DNA of 5,359 nt from Dehalococcoidia bacterium (lineage in GTDB: Bacteria > Chloroflexota > Dehalococcoidia > GIF9 > UBA5629), in NCBI GenBank assembly GCA_007280145.1, contig QYPU01000015.1:1-5359 (forward strand), written 5' to 3'. A program made the translations under genes and the position numbers. Positions 1 through 5,359 of this stretch are shown piece by piece. Each line of letters begins with the position of its first letter. Within the stretch, counting starts at the first letter, position 1. The notes below the pieces were generated by a model, which worked only from the letters and a program-made list of their open reading frames with translations, was not told where the DNA came from and did no database searches.

Positions 1-104
1 GAGGCACGGAGTGCCGTGGCAATCTCGGTGGGGTTGTGGCAAGGGCTTTGAGGAAGTGCTGCCTTTTCCCCCTCCACCGAGATTGCTTCGCCGCTTTGCT
101 CCTC
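1..104. repeat. Imperfect palindromic dispersed-type repeat ('GCAATCTC...GAGATTGC' family)
   Basis: Bases 1-31 and 74-104 are inverted copies matching at 23 of 31 positions. The inner 13 bases (GCAATCTCGGTGG at 19-31, CCACCGAGATTGC at 74-86) are perfect. The arms flank a 42-base loop. The left arm also has its own small hairpin (GGCAC 3-7, loop GGA, GTGCC 11-15). The right copy continues as CCTCGCAATGAC (101-112), a tail well known from repeats scattered in intergenic DNA of many bacteria. The left end is cut by the window, so the element may extend further. No coding potential was seen. Confidence 0.75.
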
Positions 105-129
105 GCAATGACAGTATGGGTTATGCCGG

Positions 130-180
130 GATTGCTTCGGGCTGGAGCGGATGCTCCAGCCTACCCTGCCTCGCAAAGAC
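130..180. repeat. Degenerate second copy of the repeat, interrupted by a perfect hairpin
   Basis: GATTGCTTCG (130-139) exactly repeats 81-90, and CCTCGCAAAGAC (169-180) matches CCTCGCAATGAC (101-112) at 11 of 12 positions. In the first copy these ends are 10 bases apart. Here they are 29 apart because of a segment holding a perfect 8-bp stem (GCTGGAGC 141-148, GCTCCAGC 153-160) with a GGAT loop. The hairpin lies 42-61 bases past the stop codon of the Asp-box gene. It could protect or end its transcript, but no T-run follows it on the minus strand, so a standard intrinsic terminator is not supported. Confidence 0.65.
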
Positions 181-201
181 CAAGCAGCATGTAGTGCTAT
201 C

Positions 202-3200
202 TTATTTAGAGGAGCCTTTGAAGATGCTGGGCTTTGTTTTACTGATGATAAAAGCAGCAAGTGATGCAGCAGCGAGTAAGCCAATAACTATCCATAGCCA
301 TAGCGGAAAATTTTCTGTCCAGGATGAAGTTTCGCTTTCTTCTTCGGCTGCCACGGTGAAGCGGAAGATAGGGCTGGGCTCGCTGATGAATGGCTCGGTA
401 GCTTTTACCTGCCAGAAGTAGGTGGTGCCCCAGTCCAGCTCGCCATCATAATCATAACTGGCAATGGGCACCTTTAGGCTGGTAACTATTTGCTCTAGAG
501 CCTCATCCTTAGCCAGCGTGAATTCGTATTCAGTAGCTCCGGGTAAATGTGTCCACGAAAATGATGGAGAACGTTCAACATTTGTAGTGTCCTTTGCTGG
601 AGTGAGCAGTGTAGGACCGGAGTAAGGAGTTTCTTGCACTAAACTTGGTGCTACACTGAACGACATAACTTCTGACCACTGACCTTCACCAGGTTCCCCG
701 GTAGCTGCACGGGTGACCCTTACCTTCCAATAATAGGTCTCGCCGGGTTCTATGGCGGATGTTTTGGAGGACAGCGTCCAGCCTGGAGCAAGCGGGCTCT
801 GAGGAATTACAGTTTCTTGCAATACCACCTGGCTAAATTCCTCATCTGTAGCCAGCCAGAGTTCATACTTCGTAGCCTGAGCTGGTTGTTGCCACTTGAA
901 GTTGACATCGGCAACCCTGGCGGTGTCCGGGTCTACCGGGATTACCTCATCCCTGGCTGGTGAGATTAGCGTGGGAGACTGGAAGAGCAGCTCACGGCTT
1001 ACTGGCGAAACTGGTTGAGGACCCATGCTCATGCAGTCGGAGAAAAGCCAGAGGCGGCCAGTGGTGGCAGTGTAGGCTCGGTTGTCAATTGCCCACAAAT
1101 CTACATTGCCCGAAATCTTGAGGGAGGTAGGCTCCCTGGTGAAAACGGCGCCAGCACTTAGTCCGGCAGTCAGGGTATCCCACTCGATAAAAGGAGGGGC
1201 GATAGCCTCCGGGTTGAGGGTGCGGTCGACGCCGATATTAGTGACGGTTGACCAGGCACCGTAAAGGGTACCTGCCTGGGCAAGCCCGTAGAAGCTTTGT
1301 CCTGGCGGTTCCATGGGTGTCCATCCAGAGGTGGCACCGACGACCCAGCAATACATTTCGCCTCCGGCACCGTCGCTGCCAGCGTAGATAACTACATAAT
1401 TCTGAATTCTGGCGTCAGTAATGGCATGAATCTTGCCGGGTACAGGTACAGCTTGAATTCGTGCGAACTGGGTGGCACCATCTACCGAATAGGCAACCAT
1501 ACCTTCGGCAGCATCGCCTACCACTACAACACCTGCCGGCGTGGCAGTTATAGTATGCCCTGAATTGAGGGTGGTATCTACCTTTCTGCCCCATTTCCAT
1601 GACTGGTAGGTACTCTCGCCCTTGCGGACATAATTATTTTCCAGAGCATACACATGTAGAACGTCATTGGTTCTGGTAACGGTAAAATCGGTTATGTTAA
1701 CGCCGGGAAGAGTGCTTTGCCAGGTCTGTCCTTTGTCCCGTGAGCAAAGCAGGTCGCTGGTAGAGCGAATGGCGTAGAAGACAGACTGGTCTGCCTGAGC
1801 CTGGCTCATTCGCAGGATGGCGTCATCGGTGGCAGTGAGCATGCATAGCACTCGCTCCCAGGTTCTACCCAGAGGGTAGCTGGTGCTTCGCCACAGGCTG
1901 TCGAAGCCATTATTCCCGCCGTTGGTGTTGATAGATGCCAGGTAAAGGGTGTCGGAACTAGCTGAAGCGACGACATCGGAAAGGAAGCTGATTTCAGTGT
2001 CTATCAGGCTGAGCTGGTTCCATATGTAGCCATTGTCTAGAGTGATAGAGAAGGCTGATTCGTCGAGGCTTTTAGTTGTCATGTAGCCAGTTGGCCAGCC
2101 AGCAGCATCGAGGTTGGCTGAGCTGGTGCCGCAGTAAGCTCTGCTGCCATCGGGGCTCCAGGCTACCTGAGCGTTGGCGTGGCCTGAGTTGCCACCGCCA
2201 GTAGGTGCCTTCTTGACTTGATACCAGCAAGTAGCCGGGCAGGTGATGGGTGCGTCGGTGAACCAGGTTGTCACTGTAGCTGAGTTTGGGTCACTGAGAA
2301 CCTCGCCAGCTAATAATTTGCCTGCGGCGTATGTGCCATAGTAAGCAATGCTTGAAATTCTCTTGTTGGCAGCCGCAGGCATTAGCCAGTAGCCAACGGA
2401 ATCATCGAAGCGGTAGATGCCGGCGTTGGTTGTTGGAGCATCGGTGCTGATATAGAAGCGGCGCAAGCTGGAGGCTTGCCCGGAGAAGTCGGAAGGCAGC
2501 TCTAAATCAGCCGTCAGGAGTTGAGCTGCGGTGGGTGAGGTGCCTGTGCCGGCGGTTGTAACTTCTACTGGGCCCCAGGTGCCCCAGTTGGTGGAATTGG
2601 CGACCGTGTCGTGAATGCCAAGGTTGATGTAGGTACCGGCTGCATCGGCAGAGATGGTTACCAGGCTAGAATCAGAAGCATAGTTGGGTGAAAATTTCAC
2701 TGCCAGTATATCACCGGTAAAGCCCTGGGCTGCCCAGGCACCGATACCAGTCGCCTTAAACATATAGACATTGCCAGTACCAGCACCAGTTCGGGTACCG
2801 ACGGCGATGTCATAGCTGCCATAATTCGTAGAGATGTCGATAGCACCGATGTTGTTGACTGCGGGACAGGCGGTATTCTGCCAGTTAGCGCCGCCGTCGG
2901 CTGAGATAAACACATCTCTGGGGAGGCCAGCATTGCTGGTAACCACGGCTACGAAGTTGGGATTATCTGGAGCAATAGCTATGTGCCAGGCAGGCATAGC
3001 AGCGCCAGCACTGGCTAGATGACCGGTCAGCTCATCCCAGCGAATGCCGCTATCGGCTGACTTGTAAACTTTGCCGTGAGGGATGTCAACAGCGTAGAAG
3101 GTTCTGTCATCGCAGCCGATGGCGATAGTGTTGATTTCTGATGGACTGACTATGACGTTGCCCTGGCTGCTCGGTGTATCGACGACCGTCCATTGCATTG

Positions 3201-3309
3201 TCCCGGCGCTGACCGGGGCTGACCTGGCAGGAATTGTAAGACAGAGCAATATAATCAGTACCAGGCTCAGTTTTAATCCCGGGTGGCTGCTATCTTTCGT
3301 TCTAAGCAT
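202..3309 (-). CDS. Secreted Asp-box (BNR-type) beta-propeller protein with two FnIII-like domains and a C-terminal membrane anchor; candidate S-layer or surface-coat protein
   Basis: The product has 1035 residues. A signal peptide occupies about 1-30 (basic n-region, LKLSLVLIILLCL core, cleavage near PARS-A or VSA-G). The large N-terminal region has Asp boxes of the S-x-D-x-G-x-x-W type at 84-91 (SADSGIRW), 136-143 (SADGGANW) and 523-530 (SRDKGQTW). Degenerate versions lie at 474-484 and 608-615. This predicts one or two beta-propellers over about 38-760. Two FnIII-like domains follow (about 779-887 and 899-986), each with a 'tYyWkV/tYfWqV' strand. A membrane helix at 1003-1022 and the basic tail SKTKPSIFKGSSK complete the protein. 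No sialidase-type catalytic set was recognised, so a structural or binding role is more likely than an enzymatic one. The ATG at 3307-3309 is the first canonical start after the in-frame TGA at 3382-3384. The gene lies 59 bp behind the upstream surface gene and is probably co-transcribed with it. The S-layer assignment is inference from family context. An exo-acting glycan-binding protein is the main alternative. Confidence 0.95.
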   Translation of the reverse strand: MLRTKDSSHPGLKLSLVLIILLCLTIPARSAPVSAGTMQWTVVDTPSSQGNVIVSPSEINTIAIGCDDRTFYAVDIPHGKVYKSADSGIRWDELTGHLASAGAAMPAWHIAIAPDNPNFVAVVTSNAGLPRDVFISADGGANWQNTACPAVNNIGAIDISTNYGSYDIAVGTRTGAGTGNVYMFKATGIGAWAAQGFTGDILAVKFSPNYASDSSLVTISADAAGTYINLGIHDTVANSTNWGTWGPVEVTTAGTGTSPTAAQLLTADLELPSDFSGQASSLRRFYISTDAPTTNAGIYRFDDSVGYWLMPAAANKRISSIAYYGTYAAGKLLAGEVLSDPNSATVTTWFTDAPITCPATCWYQVKKAPTGGGNSGHANAQVAWSPDGSRAYCGTSSANLDAAGWPTGYMTTKSLDESAFSITLDNGYIWNQLSLIDTEISFLSDVVASASSDTLYLASINTNGGNNGFDSLWRSTSYPLGRTWERVLCMLTATDDAILRMSQAQADQSVFYAIRSTSDLLCSRDKGQTWQSTLPGVNITDFTVTRTNDVLHVYALENNYVRKGESTYQSWKWGRKVDTTLNSGHTITATPAGVVVVGDAAEGMVAYSVDGATQFARIQAVPVPGKIHAITDARIQNYVVIYAGSDGAGGEMYCWVVGATSGWTPMEPPGQSFYGLAQAGTLYGAWSTVTNIGVDRTLNPEAIAPPFIEWDTLTAGLSAGAVFTREPTSLKISGNVDLWAIDNRAYTATTGRLWLFSDCMSMGPQPVSPVSRELLFQSPTLISPARDEVIPVDPDTARVADVNFKWQQPAQATKYELWLATDEEFSQVVLQETVIPQSPLAPGWTLSSKTSAIEPGETYYWKVRVTRAATGEPGEGQWSEVMSFSVAPSLVQETPYSGPTLLTPAKDTTNVERSPSFSWTHLPGATEYEFTLAKDEALEQIVTSLKVPIASYDYDGELDWGTTYFWQVKATEPFISEPSPIFRFTVAAEEESETSSWTENFPLWLWIVIGLLAAASLAAFIISKTKPSIFKGSSK
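244..303 (-). other. C-terminal membrane anchor of the Asp-box protein
   Basis: Residues 1003-1022 (LWLWIVIGLLAAASLAAFII) are uninterrupted hydrophobic sequence. They follow an acidic spacer (EEESETSSWTEN) and precede a short lysine-rich tail. Acidic outside and basic inside fits an N-out, C-in orientation. No LPXTG or PEP-CTERM signal is present, so the helix itself is the likely anchor. Confidence 0.88.
352..975 (-). other. Tandem FnIII-like stalk domains of the Asp-box protein
   Basis: Residues 779-887 and 899-986 are two copies of one module. Each opens with a 'PTL(I/L)(S/T)PA(R/K)D' strand, then an 'F(K/S)W' strand, a 'ATKYELWLATDEEF' or 'ATEYEFTLAKDEAL' strand and helix-like turn, a 'GETYYWKV' or 'GTTYFWQV' strand, and a final 'F(S/T)V'. 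This pattern is typical of FnIII-like domains in bacterial surface proteins. They lie between the propeller region and the membrane helix, so they probably act as a stalk lifting the propeller off the membrane. Confidence 0.8.
3220..3309 (-). other. Signal peptide of the Asp-box protein
   Basis: Residues 1-30 have the three classic parts: an n-region with R3, K5 and K13, a hydrophobic core at about 14-26, and a small-residue c-region (PARSAPVSA). Cysteine 23 sits inside the core, but the residues before it (I-L-L) do not form a lipobox, so lipoprotein processing is unlikely. Cleavage after S30 or A35 both satisfy the -3/-1 rule. The peptide supports the chosen ATG, because a later start would remove the basic n-region. 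Confidence 0.85.
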
Positions 3310-3368
3310 TTCGCAAACCCAAATATGTGTGATAGGGAGGAGGTGTTTCCTTAAGGTGCGGGAACTCT
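3310..3368 (-). promoter_or_regulatory. Intergenic leader of the Asp-box gene, without a clear Shine-Dalgarno
   Basis: The 59-bp gap separates the TAA of the upstream gene from the ATG of the Asp-box gene. The bases just before the ATG (TTTGGGTTTGCGAA) contain no AGGAG-like site at normal spacing. The only AGGA (in TTAAGGAAA) lies about 40 bases upstream. No convincing -35/-10 pair or terminator hairpin was found, which favours readthrough from the upstream gene. A CATATT hexamer is present but has no partner. Confidence 0.45.
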
Positions 3369-5359
3369 TTATGACATGGTTTCAGGGGGTAACTGGTCGG
3401 GTGGAACAATCTGGTCATCAGCCACCTCCACTTGTGGCATGCCGTCAGTATAGTGAGGCTCAGGCGGCCGCGGTTCTTGCTTGGGCTCATAGACTTTCTC
3501 TTCAGTGATGGAATTGAGCAGACTGTAAACTATTTGAGAGATGCCCTCATGGGGTTCTTTGTGGCCACGGGGAAGCGAGCAGTCGAGGATTTCCCACTCT
3601 TGATATATATCTCGCGCCCAGACTACGGCAATGCCGGCGCTGCCTTTTGCTGCCTTCCGGCCACCCGATGGTGGCGTTATGGTTCTGGTTTCTACCTGTC
3701 TCCAGCTACTGGCAACGGTTCTCAATAGTTTTTTTGAGGTGAAGCTGCACAGTGTGTCTTCCTCTTCTGGGATGACCTCTCCCTCGACTACAGCCGGTGG
3801 TGTGGCTTCGGGAGCTCGCAGTCTTTTCTCCTCCCGAACAGTTTCAATCCTGGGTGGCTCCTCTGCTCCTTTTAAAGCTGTAATTTCATCTTCATATTTC
3901 TGGAGAAGCTGCCCAAACTGTTCCATAAGTTGCTCTCTGGTTGTTTGGGGCGTTTGTTTCGCTCTTTCTCCTATCATTACCACTGTCGTTTGCGGGGGAG
4001 GCATAGCCTGCAGGGGTGGAGCAGCCGGGGCTGGCCTGGGTTGGAGGCCGCGCCACAGTAGATACAGCCCGTAGCTGCCAAAAATGATTAAAAGAATCGC
4101 CAGCGGTATCAGGATTGCCGGCATCGTGTAGTTGGGTTCCCAGTTTACAGCTATGGTTTTGGGGCTGTCCATAAGTTTGGTGCCTCCCGGGTTGATAGCC
4201 TGATACTTGCCTCCAAAGAAACCCAGGATGCCAGGCATACGAACTTCATGACTTGCCATACCCCATTCAGCCTGGCTGCCAGCCTTGTACCAGGCGCTTC
4301 CCTCTGTCTCACCATAAGTGGACGTCAAAGTTAGCAGGTAGTAGGTGTCGTAATTGGCGATGCAGCTTCCAGGCATGCTAACAGTCAGGCTCAGGTTTTT
4401 GTCGGAGACGGTTTCGCCGGTAGGTAGCCACCAGTTAGAAAACCGGTACTGTGTGCCCGGTTCGTCTGTAATTTCAACCTCAGTTGGTGCGCTGGCTCTC
4501 AGTGTGTAGCCTTCTTTGTACCAGCCGGAACCTGTCAGTTGGGCAACGTCGGATGGGTCAGTCTTGAATCCGATGTAGTACTCAGTATAATAGGGGAAAC
4601 TGGCATTGAGCGAAAGCTCGCTCACCGTTATTCTATCCGCTTCGGCTTTGAACCTGATACTGGCCTCGGTTGGGTGCTCGACAATGGAGTCGACACCTAT
4701 AGAATGGGTTGTGCCCAGGTCAAAGCTGAGACTTACGGACTCACCGCCCCGAAGCGTGGCTACTGGAGTTGCTCCCACATATACCTTTGTCTCACCGGCT
4801 TTCAGCCCGGAGCCAATGGTGACAATAGGTTCGTAAGAGCCCTTTTCGATGAGGAGACTGAAGCTTCGCTGGCCGGACATAGCTGGCGATGAGCTATCGG
4901 TAACGCCAATAATGAAGCTATGGAAGCCTGCAGTCCCGGGAAATGGGGTGCCTGAGATATAACCAACGGTTGTGTTCAGAACTAGCCCGGTAGGTAATGT
5001 TCCGCTGATGATGGTCCAGGTATAAGGCGACGTACCTCCGCTGACGCTCAGTGATGCAGAATAGAGGCTGCCCTCCTTGGCTGTGGGCAAACTCATTGTA
5101 GTGAAGGTCAGGGGAGGTGAAGCAATAGTGATAGAGAAGCCCTGTTGGGCTGAAGGCCCAATTGTATCAGTGACCATGACGAAGAAAGCATAAGTTCCGG
5201 TTGTAGTAGGGGTGCCTGAAATGGTCCCTGAGGCTGCGTCGAGACCCAGCCCCGGTGGTAGAGAGCCGCTTGTTATTGTCCAGGTGCAGGGAGGTGTTAC
5301 CGGCGCAGCAACCAGAGTTGCTGTATAAGAGGTGCCCACCTGCCCGTTAGGCAGAGAAC
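3369..5359 (-). CDS. Ig-like (He_PIG) surface protein with one membrane span and a large cytoplasmic tail, 5'-truncated
   Basis: This is the C-terminal 662 residues of a larger protein. The frame is still open at the window edge, where it reads SLPNGQVGTSYTATL, the normal opening of a He_PIG Ig domain. The GTG at 5339 is therefore internal and the true start lies outside. Numbering from the first full codon (5355-5357), two He_PIG-type domains span about 1-78 and 80-171, each with a (S)G(S/T)LPxGL...ISGTP core. A beta-rich segment follows (about 176-258). Next come two related repeats with GSGWYKEG (276-283) and GSAWYKAG (353-360), ending in ANYD and VNWE. A hydrophobic helix at 412-435 is followed by WRGLQPRP, so the N-terminal part is predicted outside the cell. 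The inner part has a Pro-rich linker (439-457), a likely coiled coil (471-497), an acidic/Pro linker, an unrecognised domain (about 535-624) and a Pro-rich tail. The stop is TAA at 3369-3371. Role inferred: cell-envelope adhesion or coat attachment; no catalytic motif is visible. Confidence 0.93.
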   Translation of the reverse strand, partial: SLPNGQVGTSYTATLVAAPVTPPCTWTITSGSLPPGLGLDAASGTISGTPTTTGTYAFFVMVTDTIGPSAQQGFSITIASPPLTFTTMSLPTAKEGSLYSASLSVSGGTSPYTWTIISGTLPTGLVLNTTVGYISGTPFPGTAGFHSFIIGVTDSSSPAMSGQRSFSLLIEKGSYEPIVTIGSGLKAGETKVYVGATPVATLRGGESVSLSFDLGTTHSIGVDSIVEHPTEASIRFKAEADRITVSELSLNASFPYYTEYYIGFKTDPSDVAQLTGSGWYKEGYTLRASAPTEVEITDEPGTQYRFSNWWLPTGETVSDKNLSLTVSMPGSCIANYDTYYLLTLTSTYGETEGSAWYKAGSQAEWGMASHEVRMPGILGFFGGKYQAINPGGTKLMDSPKTIAVNWEPNYTMPAILIPLAILLIIFGSYGLYLLWRGLQPRPAPAAPPLQAMPPPQTTVVMIGERAKQTPQTTREQLMEQFGQLLQKYEDEITALKGAEEPPRIETVREEKRLRAPEATPPAVVEGEVIPEEEDTLCSFTSKKLLRTVASSWRQVETRTITPPSGGRKAAKGSAGIAVVWARDIYQEWEILDCSLPRGHKEPHEGISQIVYSLLNSITEEKVYEPKQEPRPPEPHYTDGMPQVEVADDQIVPPDQLPPETMS
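3486..3755 (-). other. Unrecognised cytoplasmic domain of the Ig-like surface protein
   Basis: Visible residues about 535-624 follow the membrane helix, a Pro-rich linker and a coiled coil. They contain alternating hydrophobic and charged segments: SFTSKKLLRTVASSWRQVE, then GIAVVWARDIYQEWEILDC, then LPRGHKEPHEG and an amphipathic IVYSLLNSI helix. The two Pro-rich flanks suggest an independently folding unit. Two cysteines (537 and 593) and two histidines (599 and 603) are present but do not form a recognisable metal-binding motif. I do not recognise the family, and the boundaries are approximate. Confidence 0.5.
3867..3947 (-). other. Predicted short cytoplasmic coiled coil
   Basis: Visible residues 471-497 (core REQLMEQFGQLLQKYEDEI) show hydrophobic residues at heptad-like spacing (L, M, F, L, L, Y, I, L) separated by Glu, Gln and Lys. 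It sits about 35 residues after the membrane helix and could mediate dimer formation below the membrane. This was judged by eye, without a coiled-coil score. Confidence 0.55.
4053..4124 (-). other. Transmembrane helix of the Ig-like surface protein
   Basis: Visible residues 412-435 (MPAILIPLAILLIIFGSYGLYLLW) form a single strongly hydrophobic helix. The Arg-containing RGLQPRP just after it fits the positive-inside rule and puts the Ig domains outside and the coiled-coil tail inside. This is the only convincing membrane span in the visible part of the protein. Confidence 0.9.

Noticed and set aside
141..160. Intrinsic terminator for the surface gene pair
   Set aside because: The stem is perfect, but no T-run follows on the minus strand and the sequence after it is the ordinary repeat end.
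11..421. Plus-strand open frame of 136 codons across the repeat region and the end of the Asp-box gene
   Set aside because: Its first half is translated repeat DNA and its second half is antisense to the membrane anchor. It shows no domain or plausible ribosome site.
523..3200. Sialidase or other glycoside hydrolase function for the Asp-box protein
   Set aside because: Asp boxes mark a propeller fold, not catalysis. I could not identify the arginine triad or the tyrosine/glutamate pair expected of a sialidase.
3119..3508. Plus-strand open frame of 129 codons, with an SD-like GGAGGAGGTG at 3336-3345
   Set aside because: It is antisense to the signal peptide and to the tail of the upstream gene. 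The SD-like run is inside the frame and about 25 bases from the next ATG (3371), too far to be used.
3631..4074. Plus-strand open frame of 147 codons
   Set aside because: It is a shadow of the Pro-rich and coiled-coil coding region. Its Ser/Ala/Gly-rich composition is what the antisense of that region gives.
4539..4892. Plus-strand open frame of 117 codons
   Set aside because: It lies opposite clear Ig-like and beta-repeat coding sequence and has no domain of its own.
5337..5339. GTG at 5339 as the start of the Ig-like protein
   Set aside because: The frame continues upstream without a stop to the window edge, and the upstream residues (SLPNGQ) complete the conserved start of the Ig domain. 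There is no signal peptide after this GTG, though the protein must be exported.

Overview
The window carries two large genes, both read from the minus strand, followed by a short repeat-rich intergenic stretch at its left edge. In transcription order (right to left) they are: a 5'-truncated gene at 3369-5359, encoding an Ig-like surface protein with one membrane span and a large cytoplasmic tail; a 59-bp gap; and a complete gene at 202-3309, encoding a 1035-residue secreted Asp-box (BNR-type) protein with two fibronectin-III-like domains and a C-terminal membrane anchor. Positions 1-201 lie downstream of both genes and hold no gene. They contain a palindromic dispersed-type repeat and a second, degenerate copy of it with a perfect hairpin inside. 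I see no rRNA, tRNA, CRISPR array or transposase.

The window looks most like an anaerobic, uncultured Chloroflexota of the Dehalococcoidia type (inference, moderate confidence). Three things point that way. Large surface proteins built from He_PIG-type Ig domains, Asp-box propellers and FnIII-like modules, anchored by a C-terminal helix rather than an LPXTG signal, fit that group. As I recall, Asp-box proteins have been proposed as S-layer components in Dehalococcoides. The repeat at the left edge is of the 'GCAATCTC ... TCGCAATGAC' kind scattered through many bacterial genomes, including Chloroflexota. A different bacterial phylum is possible, and an archaeon with similar surface proteins is less likely.

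The two genes probably form one transcription unit and make cell-surface partners. The downstream product is almost wholly extracellular, with a short basic tail inside. The upstream product presents at least two Ig domains and two 'GxxWYKxG' beta-repeats outside. Inside it has about 230 residues: a proline-rich linker, a predicted coiled coil, an unrecognised cysteine-containing folded domain and a second proline-rich tail. That domain is the least explained part of the window. A plausible but unproven reading is a surface-coat protein plus a membrane protein linking the coat to the cytoplasm.
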